Origin: Datisca glomerata
Lineage: Eukaryota > Streptophyta > Magnoliopsida > Cucurbitales > Datiscaceae
DNA length: 64,000 nucleotides
Direction: 5' to 3'
Assembly: GCA_003255025.1 (NCBI GenBank)
Contig: QANY01008095.1
Location: 210,555 to 274,554, forward strand
Each line of letters opens with the position of its first letter. Position 1 is the stretch's first letter. A model generated the notes under the pieces. It had not been told where the DNA came from. It saw only the letters and a program-made list of their open reading frames with translations, and did not search any database. Below, in pieces: positions 12,755 to 22,749 of this stretch. A program made the translations under genes and the position numbers.

Positions 12755-13503
12755 GGGTTTTTTATAAATTAGACCCCTAGATTAATCATTTTACAAAAAA
12801 TAACCCTCACACTATTTGTTCCTTACCCCTAGTTCATTTTCCACTCAAAATGTATTTATGAAGTTACGCGTTTACTTTTCACCTCATTTCTTCTTCTTCA
12901 TTTTTCATTTTGTTCACTTTTTCATTTGTGAAGTTACGTGTTTACTCTTCACCTATCGTATGGTCTACACGATGTCATTGTACCCATCGTGTAGTCTACA
13001 CTAGCGTTGTGTAACCATCGTGTAGACCACACGATGACTACGCTGATGTCATGTGGTCATCGTGTAGACTACACGATGGAAGTACACTGACGTCGTGGAT
13101 TCATCATGTAAACTACACGATATCTACAGGACGTCAGTGCACCTCATCGTGTAGTATAAAATTAACAAAACCCATTATCTCTCTCTACAGGTTTCTCTCT
13201 CTCAAATTTGGGTAAAAAGCCATCAAATTTCTTCTTTTTCGTCCAAAATTCAAGTTTCCCAAAAAATAAATGAATTTTAAACAACGTTTTAGAAAAAAAA
13301 TATTCATAAAAAAATCATGGACAGGAAAAGCCTATGAAAATTTAAGCTTTCCAAAAATTAAAAAGAATAAAATGAAGAGTAAATATATAACAAACACATT
13401 TTGAGTAGAAGGTGGACTAAGAATTTGGATAAACAAAAATTAGCGTAAGGTTGATTTTTGTAAAATAGTAAATCTAGAGGTGTAGTTTAGCAAAAAAAAC
13501 TCA
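12755..13503. mobile_element. non-autonomous DNA element with long imperfect terminal inverted repeats
   Basis: About 110 bp at the left edge (GGGTTTTTTATAAATTAGAC, then a TTTTACAAAAA block, then CACTCAAAATGT) reappears in reverse complement at the right edge (ACATTTTGAGTAG near 13396, TTTTTGTAAAATAG near 13455, CTAGAGGTGTAGTTTAGC near 13475). Long TIRs around a non-coding core suggest a MULE-type MITE. No convincing target duplication was found, so class and exact ends are uncertain. Confidence 0.6.
12958..13155. repeat. array of palindromic ~43-bp units
   Basis: The 10-base half CATCGTGTAG and its complement CTACACGATG recur with a spacing near 43 bp, at about 13014, 13058, 13100 and 13143, with partial copies to the left. 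The clearest palindrome is 13059-13079, two 10-base arms around one base. Between palindromes lies an alternating GACGTCAGTG-like segment. Each unit can form a hairpin. Confidence 0.8.
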
Positions 13504-13860
13504 AAACGAAGTTGAGGTCTAGAGGAAGAAAGAACAACAGAGAAGGGTAAGGGGGAATCTCGCCGGCGATTTCCATCGCCGGTGATGGCAGAAGCAGAGA
13601 GAGAACGAGAGAGAGAGACGAAGCAGAGAGCAGAAAAGATAGAGAGACAAAGCAGTGAGACAAGAACAAAGGAAGAAGCAGAGAGAAAAGAAGGGAGATA
13701 AACAGAGAGGAACGAAGCGGAGAGAGAGAGTGATTTAATTGAAGAACCAAATTTTCAGAGAGTGATTTAATTGCATTAATTGAAATTATAGGTTAAAGAG
13801 TGAAAGAAAAGAGAAAAGAAAAAGAAAAGAGAAAAGAAAAAGAAAAGAGGAGAAACAAGA
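13490..13860. repeat. purine-rich low-complexity tract (GAGA/AAGAAAAG)
   Basis: The top strand is almost wholly A and G, with GAGAGA and AAAGAAAAGAG microsatellite blocks. The complementary Ser/Leu-rich 87-codon frame is a by-product of this composition. Such GA tracts are common in plant 5' leaders, and the following 13860-14060 sequence has the look of a leader, but no gene body follows. Confidence 0.6.
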
Positions 13861-14544
13861 AGAAATGGTTTACTGGCTAAAACCCAGGACTACGGAGGTT
13901 ACGTTTCACTTTTGGGTTCTTTGATTCTGAGAGGAAGATCTGGCGATTTTTGGTTCTCTTCTTAATTTTCTTCTGAGATTTTAATCTTGGGTTTGCCCAA
14001 TAATTTATCTGCGACTCATGGATCTGAGCGCTGAGTAGAATTAGTAAGTGAAATTACCAAATCTATTGTTCTATTTGTCTGTTTGGTTCACGTGAAAATA
14101 GAGTAAATTTTAGGGAATTCTGCTGCATTCGCATGTTCACATTTTCACAATGATCTTTTTGCTTCTTCAATATAGTTTTTAAGATTTCCTTATTTCTCTC
14201 TTTTTCCCACTTCTCTTTCTCGGAAACCAAACGGGTGGTTACTTTCACCGATTTTTTTGTAGTTTGTACTCGGATATTTTTGGGAATCGATCTTGGATCT
14301 CTCCAACAAGTTATTTCCTGAATTGCAGGACTTGCATTAAATTCCCCATTGAAGGCTTAGGTTCTACACTCCGGAAATTAAATCTCAAAACTGCTAACCA
14401 AATCCAACAAATCTGCCATATCAAGCTCCGACAGTAAGCTTCATATCTCACTTATTTGAAACCCAAATTACCCAACATCAACGACACAGGAAAGAAAATG
14501 GGTAAAACCAGTTCTTCAAGCAGAAAATGGGTGGCGAATATTGA
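13861..14544. other. no gene; leader-like sequence
   Basis: Mixed-composition DNA following the GA tract, without an extended reading frame or domain. A possible orphan promoter or leader of a gene replaced by the downstream LINE fragment; this is inference only. Confidence 0.3.
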
Positions 14545-15238
14545 ATGATCCAGCATATTTATTGGCCCGGGTACTTAAAAACAAGTATTACCATGAATCT
14601 GATTTTTCTACAAGCTAGAGTGAATGGTAATGCTTCTTGGGGATGGATAAGTTTGATGTGGGGAAAACAATTAATGGATATGAGAGTTTTGTGGAAGATA
14701 GGAGATGGAAGAAGCATTAGAATTTGGCGAGACTAGTGGATTTTGCTTAGAAATGCATTGAGAGTATAATCTCATTAGAATGGCGTTGTGATTGTTGTGA
14801 CGGATCTATTATGCGATAACTTGTAGGAATGAGATCGGAGAAAGCACAGTTTGAAGCAAGCATTATTACGAATATTCTGCTTCATGTTCATCGCGTTCAA
14901 GATTCTCTCTGCTGGGCCTATCAAAATAAATTATTTTGTATGGTAAGCTTAGGATACAAGGTGGTTTATGCCACTTTTAGCTTTGAACGTGTTGCAGCGG
15001 GCATGAGTGGAAACTTAATTTTAGGGGAACTGAGCCATATATTTGGAGAGACGTGTGGAAGATTGATGCTGCTCCAAAGATAAAATTCTTCATTAGGAAG
15101 TGTCTCAAAGGATGTCTTCCAACTAGAGATGTTCTAATCGAAAGAAATTGTCAAATAAGTAATGCAGTCTGCCCCATGGCGAGGAAAGAGGAGAATCTAT
15201 TTTGCACCTGCTTATTCGGTGTCTGTTTGTCAAAGTGA
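14545..15238 (+). pseudogene. LINE (non-LTR) reverse-transcriptase C-terminal region with zf-RVT domain, fragment
   Basis: Frame pieces read ASWGWISLMWGKQLMD and WKIGDGRSIRIWRD (14620-14736), matching the segment after the RT thumb in plant LINE ORF2 proteins (usually W-I-RNGLKWRVGNGxSIxIW). The zf-RVT region follows at 15053-15238: WKIDAAPKIKFFIRKCLKG and LPTRDVLIERN, with later Cys residues. Frame changes between 14740 and 15050 and loss of the rest of ORF2 show a dead fragment. It could instead be a piece of a retroelement-derived host gene, but the gaps argue against this. Confidence 0.75.
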
Positions 15239-15499
15239 ACATGAATAATTTTTGGTAGGAAAGAGGAGAATCACATTAGAGGAGAAGAAAAATAATTAAA
15301 GTAAATGCCACAGAAGCATTATGGGAATAGTTGAATTTGTCATGTTGACAGATCTGAAAAAGCTGATCTGGAGCTACTCGCATACCAATGTAACTGAAGT
15401 ATAAAAATCACATAGGGAGTCACGAAAACCAGAAAAGCCAATTGAGAGAATCATCATCGTGGTAAAACTGGTAGCAATCACTACAACCATCAGATTTGT

Positions 15500-16117
15500 C
15501 ATACTACGCTAAATGATTCAAATTCAAAAAGTTGTTAATACTGATAAGCAATATGTACATATAAAATTTCACATGACACGTGACAAGATCTAGACCGAAG
15601 ACTCTATTGAGGAGAAACTAGAGCGAGAACCGTAGATTTAACTAGGCGGTTATGAAGAATAGACCAATCAGGAAAAAGTACATGGATTAACGACGTGGCA
15701 ATCCAAAGAAAAGTTAATCAAGACCATTAGATTGGTCAGACGGTCAATATTTACTAAGTTGTTAAAGCTGATAAGCTAAATCTCAAATAGAATTAGATAA
15801 GTTGTATCAGATTCTATGTAACCGATTGAATGCTTATAAATAAAGGTAAGATGTAACTCCAACAGGGAACACAACAGCCCTCAACATCCATGAGAAATAA
15901 GCTGACTATGGAGCTTGCATTAACCTTATAAATCCTTTCTCCACAATGAAATACTATCAAAATCTTCTCATGGTTTTTCTTCCCTTTAAGGAGTTTTCAC
16001 GTAAATCATAGTAGTGTTATTCTCTCATTATCTCTCTTAATTATTCTCTATATTTTCATATTATGATATAGGGAATTCACGATCAATTCTCAAAGATCGT
16101 GAAATTTTCATTTACAT
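15500..16117 (+). repeat. LTR-like remnant of a Gypsy-type element
   Basis: A TATA-like TATAAATAAAGG (about 15835) precedes a transcript-leader-like sequence. The block ends CATTTACA and is followed by TTTGGTGCTCTTATTGAGAG (about 16118-16137), the kind of sequence found right after the 5' LTR of many plant Gypsy elements. The left edge is not defined and no second LTR is visible in the window. Confidence 0.5.
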
Positions 16118-16137
16118 TTGGTGCTCTTATTGAGAGA

Positions 16138-16760
16138 TGAGAAAAAACTCAAGAAATCTCTCTCTTAAATGCTCAAAACCAAATGAAACGCGCTTCCAAC
16201 AACAGAAGCATAAGAAGAAACGGATGCAGAAGTAGTAACGAAAATGACTACGGAATCGAAAACAGAGCGAAGAACGATAAATTCACTCATTCCTATTCGA
16301 TTTGATTTATCTATTTTGTACAATTACTATTTAAAAAAATTATTATTAACACAATTGTGGAATTGATTATGAAAATTCAACAACCACCATGAGGGCCTGA
16401 TGAAACCCACGAACTGCCACCCGCGAACTACCAGACGATCGAAGCTCCGCCTAGGACAACTAGGCTAAGAGCAATCCAAGCAAAAAAATAGAGAGAGGAA
16501 GGAGATCATAAAAAATCCATTCGAAGGAAGACTAAGTTAAAAAAATCAGAGCGGATAAGAAAAGAAGAGCTCATAAAGCTCAGAGCTTATAAAGTTCAAA
16601 AAAGCTCAGAGCTTAGAAAGTTCAGAAAAGCTCATAAAACTCATATCAGAATAGCTTGGAAAGTTCAGAAAGTGCATATCAGAGGAGCTCAGAAAGCTCA
16701 ATGCAGGATAGAGACTAGAAGTAGATTTAGTCTAAATAAGAGGATATAGGGACTTGAACC
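16138..16760 (+). mobile_element. internal remnant of the Gypsy-like element, with AGCTCAGAGCTTAG repeats
   Basis: Follows the LTR-like block. From 16565 to 16710 there is a degenerate tandem array of AAAGCTCAGAGCTTAGAAAGTTCAG-type units of about 25 bp. No gag or pol domain is left. It ends close to where the FATB-like gene loses its last exon. Confidence 0.45.
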
Positions 16761-17987
16761 ATGTCAGGAATGTGTCCGTGTCTAATCTTATTACTAAATC
16801 AGATGTTTCTTAGTATATTTTCTTACCTTTCACCCAATGTGAAATAACTATAACAAATCTTACTTATACAGACAATTATATTGATACCTAATGTGACCAT
16901 CAAGTTTCTTCTTCTTTTTTTTGGATACTTTTTGTGGTCACCAATTAAAAATGGAAGTCATAATGATACTGAGAATCACAATATAATGTATAACTTATTA
17001 TTAAGAGATTTAAAAAAAGAAAAATCAAAGGAGAAAGAAATGAACCTCAATTATCCAGTTGATGTATTTAATATGGTTTACATGCTGATTGACATCCAAA
17101 TCGCTCCACCCAGACTGCAGAATTTAGGAATTAAAATAGATGGTTACAAACACAATTAGGAAATAATTAGGGGGAAAAGTGAAATATTTAAATTTTTAAA
17201 GGATATGAGATGAGTTTCAGCTTACTGATAAACCAGTTTTAATACAATCTGCTGTATCAACATCCACCTTATGTACTTCGAAGCTATCCTCATTAATAAT
17301 GGGATCAATATCCATAAAGCAAGGGTATAGCTCTGCCTTGATTTCCTCCGTGAACTCACATGATTTTCTTGTCTTCTTATTCATCATTATAAATAAACTG
17401 ATAAATACATAAATAATTAAACTGATAAATATACAAATAAAATAAATTCAATTATAAAAATTTCTACAGTTTCGATTGATAAACTTAACGAACATCAAGG
17501 GAAAAACAAAAATCAATTACCTGGCTGCACGAACTAGGTTCTCCCCTGTTTTATAATCATTGACAACCCATTCACGACGCATACCATTCTTCCCTGACCG
17601 ACAAGACCAGCTGTTTATTTGAACCACATCGCCCCTTCACAAGCCGGACATATAAATACTTTCAGGAGAGTTTTCAGTATATGATATGTTTTTTCTTCCT
17701 AAGTCAGACCACCTCATTTAAAAAAATATCTCACCACACATAAATACCATGTTTTTTTTAACGTAGCTCTACTTACTCATGAGAATAAGTAGAAGATATT
17801 CTGAGTAATATCTTTACAAAATTTCTAAGGTCCACACTTATATGTTGTTAAAAAAAATTCTCAAAGTTACGTTACTCTAATTCGGTGACTCGAACTCATT
17901 CTGTACTGCAATAGGAATTATGAGTAAGAAACAGAGGAAGAAGCTTTAGCAAAGGTGAATTTACCTGGAAGGGTAGCGATCAACCTC

Positions 17988-17988
17988 N
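17988..17988. other. assembly join (single N) flanked by 153-bp duplication
   Basis: 17835-17987 and 17989-18141 are near-identical on either side of one N, and both include the end of FATB exon 3. This is the pattern left by joining contigs whose overlap was not collapsed. Confidence 0.85.
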
Positions 17989-18321
17989 CACTTATATATT
18001 GTTAAAAGAAATTCTCAAAGTTACGTTACTCTAATTCGGTGACTCGAACTCATTCTGTACTGCAATAGGAATTATGAGTAAGAAACAGAGGAAGAAGCTT
18101 TAGCAAAGGTGAATTTACCTGGAAGGGTAGCGATCAACCTCAACCTGTAGTTTACGAACGACCCATACTAAGTCTCTTCTGCTCATTTCTGGTGTTGAAC
18201 CATTACCTTCTGCTGCTAGTCCTATACTTTTGCAATGGTTGATAGCCGATTCCTTTACGTTTTAGTGCATATTAATTCTCAGAAAAAAGAAAATCAGTTG
18301 ACACAATGAAGAATTAATTTA

Positions 18322-18730
18322 AGGCTAAAATACAAAATACTTCCTTGTACTTAGACTAAAATGTAAAATATACCCTTAAAATTTTTTTCCGTATTTTTAT
18401 ACTCCCGTAATTTGAGAAATAGGTTGGTGTGAACTCAGTTCTTTTGTTTTGTTTTTAAAGAGAAAGGAAAATGGAAGAAAGTATCTTTCTTAGGAAAGAA
18501 GAAGATGGGAAATATGAGTCTTTCTTTATACCAGAGATAATGGGAAGAAAAAATGAGTCAGGAGTATTTTTGTCTTAAAAAGAATTATTATTAGTTTTAA
18601 CCCTTTAATTTAATGTAATGATATTTTTTTACGGTTTTCTCAAACTACAAAGATATAAAAATATGAAAAAAAAGTTTATAGGTGTATTTTATACTTGATC
18701 AAAGTGCAGGAGTATATTTTGTATTTATCC
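18322..18730. mobile_element. MITE with ~95-bp terminal inverted repeats, in FATB intron 2
   Basis: 409 bp, bounded by an identical 8-bp TTAATTTA on each side (18314-18321 and 18731-18738). The left arm (AGGCTAAAATACAAAATACT...) is mirrored by the right arm (...AGTATATTTTGTATTTATCC). The core has no coding capacity. Family not identified; the 8-bp duplication is hAT-like, but the ends are not the usual hAT ends. Confidence 0.75.
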
Positions 18731-19107
18731 TTAATTTAGATGTATAAAGAGGAAATTTGCACATTCCACAAGTTTTTTAGGATAATCCTATGTAATGTCA
18801 TTTTTTTAAATTGCATGTGTGGCCATTTTTTAACACATGCTATTGTCTTTGATAATTTTTAAAATGTTTTCCCTTTCTGCCCCTGTCTTCCCGTAAAGTT
18901 GAGTTGTGGGTTTCTATTTTCGAGTTGAGGGTGACAGAGAACTCCTCGCCGCTCAATGTCCGTCGCCGTTCGTGGTTCGTTCATCGCCGTTTCCATTCAT
19001 GGTTCATTCGTCGTCATTCATTAGGAGTGCTCGTCGTTCTTCGGCGCTTTTTGTTGGAAAGAAAGAGTATTTTTGTTGCATAAATCCTCGAGGAAGAAGA
19101 TGATCCA

Positions 19108-19267
19108 AATAGGGGGAAAGCTAACATGCATTACCGTACATCTCATGTATCAAACAAAGTGTTAAAATTACCCTTTGATTATATTTGTGGACTCCACAAG
19201 ATATGATTCAAAGATAAAAGTGCATTTATGTATGATACATATAATGTATGTTAGCTTTCTCCCTATT
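19108..19267. repeat. 160-bp inverted-repeat (hairpin) element
   Basis: AATAGGGGGAAAGCTAACAT (from 19108) is the complement, with two mismatches, of ATGTATGTTAGCTTTCTCCCTATT (19244-19267). It looks like a small MITE inside the long FATB intron. Confidence 0.6.
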
Positions 19268-19362
19268 TTCAAGTTGGACGATGTTAGGCTTATTCTATGG
19301 TACACTACACTTTCTTTTCGGATCTTGTTCTACACAATGGTATTAAAATTAAATAGCATGTG

Positions 19363-19630
19363 TATCTAATTTATATACATTACGTATAGCCAGTGTAAAA
19401 GTGGTCAATGTTCCAGATTACTCTGGGGTTTATAAACAAAAATAAATCAGTATTTAAATAAGATCTCATAATTTGTATAAATAACGCATAGCCGGTGTAA
19501 ATTGGATACCGTATGTATCAAATTATGCATGACCAGTGTCATTGTTTCAGATTATTCTGATATTCATAGACAAAAATAAACTGATATTTAAATTACATAT
19601 CATACATATCTAATTTATATACCTTATGTG
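19363..19630. repeat. ~125-bp imperfect tandem duplication
   Basis: Both copies carry the ordered blocks GCATAGCCGGTGTAAA / GTATAGCCAGTGTAAA, TTCCAGATTACTCTG / TTTCAGATTATTCTG, and ACAAAAATAAACTGATATTTAAAT. Non-coding. Confidence 0.6.
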
Positions 19631-20399
19631 TAAATTCTTTTTTTTACATAATAAAAAAGTGCATTGTGCACGTTAGTGCACTGATGGTGTGTGCACATCA
19701 TTGCTAGTTTCTTTTTTTAATTTTTTTTCTTTAAAAAACACTGTGGATGTTCGCAATGCACGCGTTGGCATCGTGAACCATAAGCGTACGCGTGTGCTTT
19801 AAAAGCACACGTCCCGTGATTTTTACAGGGCAACATAGTAATTTCTTTTTAGTGGAGACCACGGCCATATTTGCTAAAAAATATTATCTACCATTTACCT
19901 ACATAGACGACCCAAAAATGTCATTTATGTAGTTCTCTCATATATAAAATGAGAAAATTATGGATTTAATCAAGTTTAAAATTTACTTTTGTATGATTTT
20001 TTTTTCTTATTTTACACATATGACCGAACTGAGAAGAGAAAAATCAGGTAGTTGAGATTATTTTTGTTATTTTACCTTTATACTCTTATTTTAATTTATT
20101 TGTGTTTTAGATTTTTTTTACTTCTTCTTCACACCCTTCTTCTTCACGTCTTTCCTTCTTCGCGTTTTTTCCTTCTTCACATCTTTTCTTATTCTTTTTC
20201 ACAAACTTCACATATTTCAATATGAATCGTAGATTCGAACATTTTTCAATTTGCAATTTCTTCTTTCATTTGATATTTCTTCCATTCGTTATTTCTTTTT
20301 TTCCGATTTGCATTTTTTTCCAATTTCTAATTTGCAACTTTCATTCGCTATTTCATGACCTCCATGAACTTCACTGTCATGGAGTTTCGTAGGATCGTC

Positions 20400-20493
20400 A
20401 GGACCAGACCTGGTCGCGGTGGTCAGACCAGACCTGGTTGCAGTGGTCGGACCAGACCTGGTCGAGCTGGTCGGACCAGACCTGGTCGCACTT
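20400..20493. repeat. GC-rich 24-bp minisatellite (4 units)
   Basis: Four units built on GGTCGGACCAGACCTGGTCG with variable last bases. Each contains the palindrome-like core ACCAGACCTGGT. It is sharply more GC-rich than its surroundings and lies in the long intron of the FATB-like gene. Confidence 0.85.
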
Positions 20494-21804
20494 CCCTGAC
20501 CACTGCGACCAGATCTGGTCATGACTTCCTTCACCTCGATGGTATATAAACTACATATACACTATGATATACTAATAGTATATAGAAATATATCATAAAT
20601 ATACTAGGATATACTGATGGTATGTAAAAATATACTAGTATATTATTATATGTCATATAGTATATATCTATAAACTACGAAACATTGTCCGCGAGGGCCC
20701 CTTATTAGTGAGGGTAATTTTGTGTATTTTTTTTAAGTTTTAAGAATAGACCATATTAAATTTTGACCATTTGTGCAAATTATAATTTTTTGGGCCTTCT
20801 CTTCTTTATTTTTCTATTGTGTCATATTTGTCTAATTGAGTCTATATAAATTCGTCTTTAGCCCAATAGTTTAAGTTTTTTTTAGAGAATTAACAATTTA
20901 ACATGGTATCACAGGAAAAATCCTGAGTTGAAAATCTCGCATCATCAATACTCCTCTTCCTTTAAAATTAATTGTCCGTGTATTAGGTCTATTAAAAAAT
21001 TTAGGCTATATGAGAGGGGTCTGTCAAATAATTAATTCAAGTATTTAAATTTGTTTTAATCCAACAGCTTAAACATTTGGGAGAACGAACAATTTAACAA
21101 TGATAGTGAGAAACGACAGAGGTACATCCAAATGGGTTTTTCGCTACGCAAAGTTTTATTTTCAACTTTTTCATTTTTGTTCTTAATTTGGTCGGATCTT
21201 GACCATCAAAAACTGATTTGAAATCTCAATGCTGTTGTAGATGGTATTGTTTGAAAATTTCACCCTTTTTTATTAAAAAAACACAATAAGTTCTATGGAA
21301 TTAATCATCGTGCAACTCATATCGTCTGAAATTCGTACCTGTAAATGGTTCAGCATTGCTCCCATGATAACTTTACCATCAGGACCTAGCTCATATGATT
21401 TAATTAATAAATTTTGCTGGTAAATAAACCCATTAGGCATCAATCTTCCCACAAGTGTATCTACAATCATATCATGCTGCTTTGAATCTGAAGTAGAAAA
21501 TCCCGATTCTATAGCTACAAGTTATGAAGTTACATTAGCAAAAACTTGAACATTTTCAATTTAAAATCAGCCACAAAGTTAAATTTAAATGCATAATTAA
21601 GGCCTTACGAGCAGTGAAAGCAGTATTGTTTGAAGATCTTTGAGCATGCACCTTAGCCTGAAATCTACTTAAAATTTGTGCAGAATTTGGGTTGTTTGTA
21701 CTAGTGTTTGAGCTGATGGTTGTTTCTCGAGAAAACGATTTCTTCGTTGAAGGCAATTTTGCTGGGAAAGTAACAAATATATGGGCATATGAAAGTGTTA
21801 CCAT

Positions 21805-22440
21805 TATGTTATATTGAGGTAGAATGTTTACAACCTGCATAAAATAATAAAATGAACGCATTAAATTATGTAATACGGGTGTGTGTGTGTATATATATAT
21901 ATGCATGTATTTATACTGTACTTTTAGTTATAAGAAAACGTTTACAAATAATGAAACCAACTGCATAAGCAACGTAGAAAACAAGGGTAAAAAGAGCAAA
22001 ATTACTATTTAATTAGAAACTCATATCGCTATTTTCATTTTGTGTTCTTTTTATTTTTTTAATTGCATGTTTCAAACCAAAATTTCCAAGAAAATACTTT
22101 TTTCTCTAAGACGGTTACAAAATTTTAGAAAATTTGGATCAGAGATAACTCGGAACAACGGCGTCAATAAGTTTGAGTGTGGAAGCTTAATTATATGTGA
22201 CAACTCATCTTAATTATTTTTTTTGGAAGCATTCTCTCTCATTTCTCAAGTTGAACATTTTCGATAAAAAAAAACCTTGTTCTAGAAATTAAATTATATG
22301 AAATTTGATCAAAGGCAAAAAAAAGAGATTTTCAAAAAAAAATGGCAACATGTTTAAAGACAGATTATAATAAATATTAATGTAACAAAAAAAACACATA
22401 TAATTTAAGAATTTCATTATATGCTTGTTCTAGTAGTATA
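21805..22440 (-). promoter_or_regulatory. upstream region of the FATB-like gene
   Basis: Contains the presumed 5'-UTR intron acceptor (ATGCAG at about 21835-21840) and a (TG)n(TA)n microsatellite at 21880-21904. No clear TATA box position could be chosen. Confidence 0.4.
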
Positions 22441-22454
22441 CATTTAAGAATTTC

Positions 22455-22565
22455 TTACCATACCTCAATCAACTTGTCGCCCGAGATGAGTTCCGATATA
22501 AGCTCGAGAGGGCTGAAGAACCAAAAGGACTTTGCAAAGGGGCATCTAAAGAATATGTGACAAAC
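22455..22565 (-). pseudogene. LINE zf-RVT scrap
   Basis: The minus strand reads CHIFFRCPFAKSFWFFSP then ISGDKLIEVW. This resembles the C-terminal end of the zf-RVT domain of plant LINE ORF2 (H-LFxxCPFA-xxW). Only about 37 residues remain. Confidence 0.55.
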
Positions 22566-22749
22566 ACATTCATGTATAAAAAATTAATGAGATGTGTTTA
22601 TTTTTAATTTTATATTTTTGTGTGAATGCACTTGAGAAGCCTATATAAATTAAAACACATATGTGAACATTTGTCCTAAAGTCACTTGAGTGCAGATTGT
22701 TACAAGTGATGTGGAAGTGTTGTGCATCTATAGTCAATCTATTCAACAT

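Larger units (their letters stand above)
17046..21804 (-). pseudogene. FATB: FATB-type acyl-ACP thioesterase gene, lacking its last exon
   Basis: Six GT-AG exons in perfect phase: 21609-21804, 21339-21514, 18119-18252, 17521-17634, 17226-17397 and 17046-17114. Exon 1 starts MVTLSYAHIFVTFPAKLPS and is Ser/Thr/Asn-rich, like a plastid transit peptide. An acceptor (ATGCAG) sits just upstream of the ATG, as expected for the 5'-UTR intron of FATB genes. Exon 2 reads LLIKSYELGPDG...AMLNHLQ; exon 3 INHCKSIGLAAEGNGSTPEM and DLVWVVRKLQVEVDRYPS; exon 4 GKNGMRREWVV; exon 5 IMMNKKTRK and DTADCIKTGLS; exon 6 GWSDLDVNQHVNHIKYINW, which carries the catalytic Asn and His. The family's final exon, with the conserved EYRREC cysteine region, is not found in the next 900 bp, which hold Gypsy-like repeat. 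The enzyme hydrolyses palmitoyl- and other acyl-ACPs in plastids. Called a pseudogene because the C-terminus is missing; a misassembly (N at 17988 in intron 3) cannot be excluded. Confidence 0.82.

Noticed and set aside
13487..13750. 87-codon minus-strand frame with apparent hydrophobic segments
   Set aside because: Wholly due to the GA-rich tract; Ser/Leu runs result from base composition.
16881..17159. 92-codon plus-strand frame
   Set aside because: Antisense to the last visible FATB exon; no similarity of its own.
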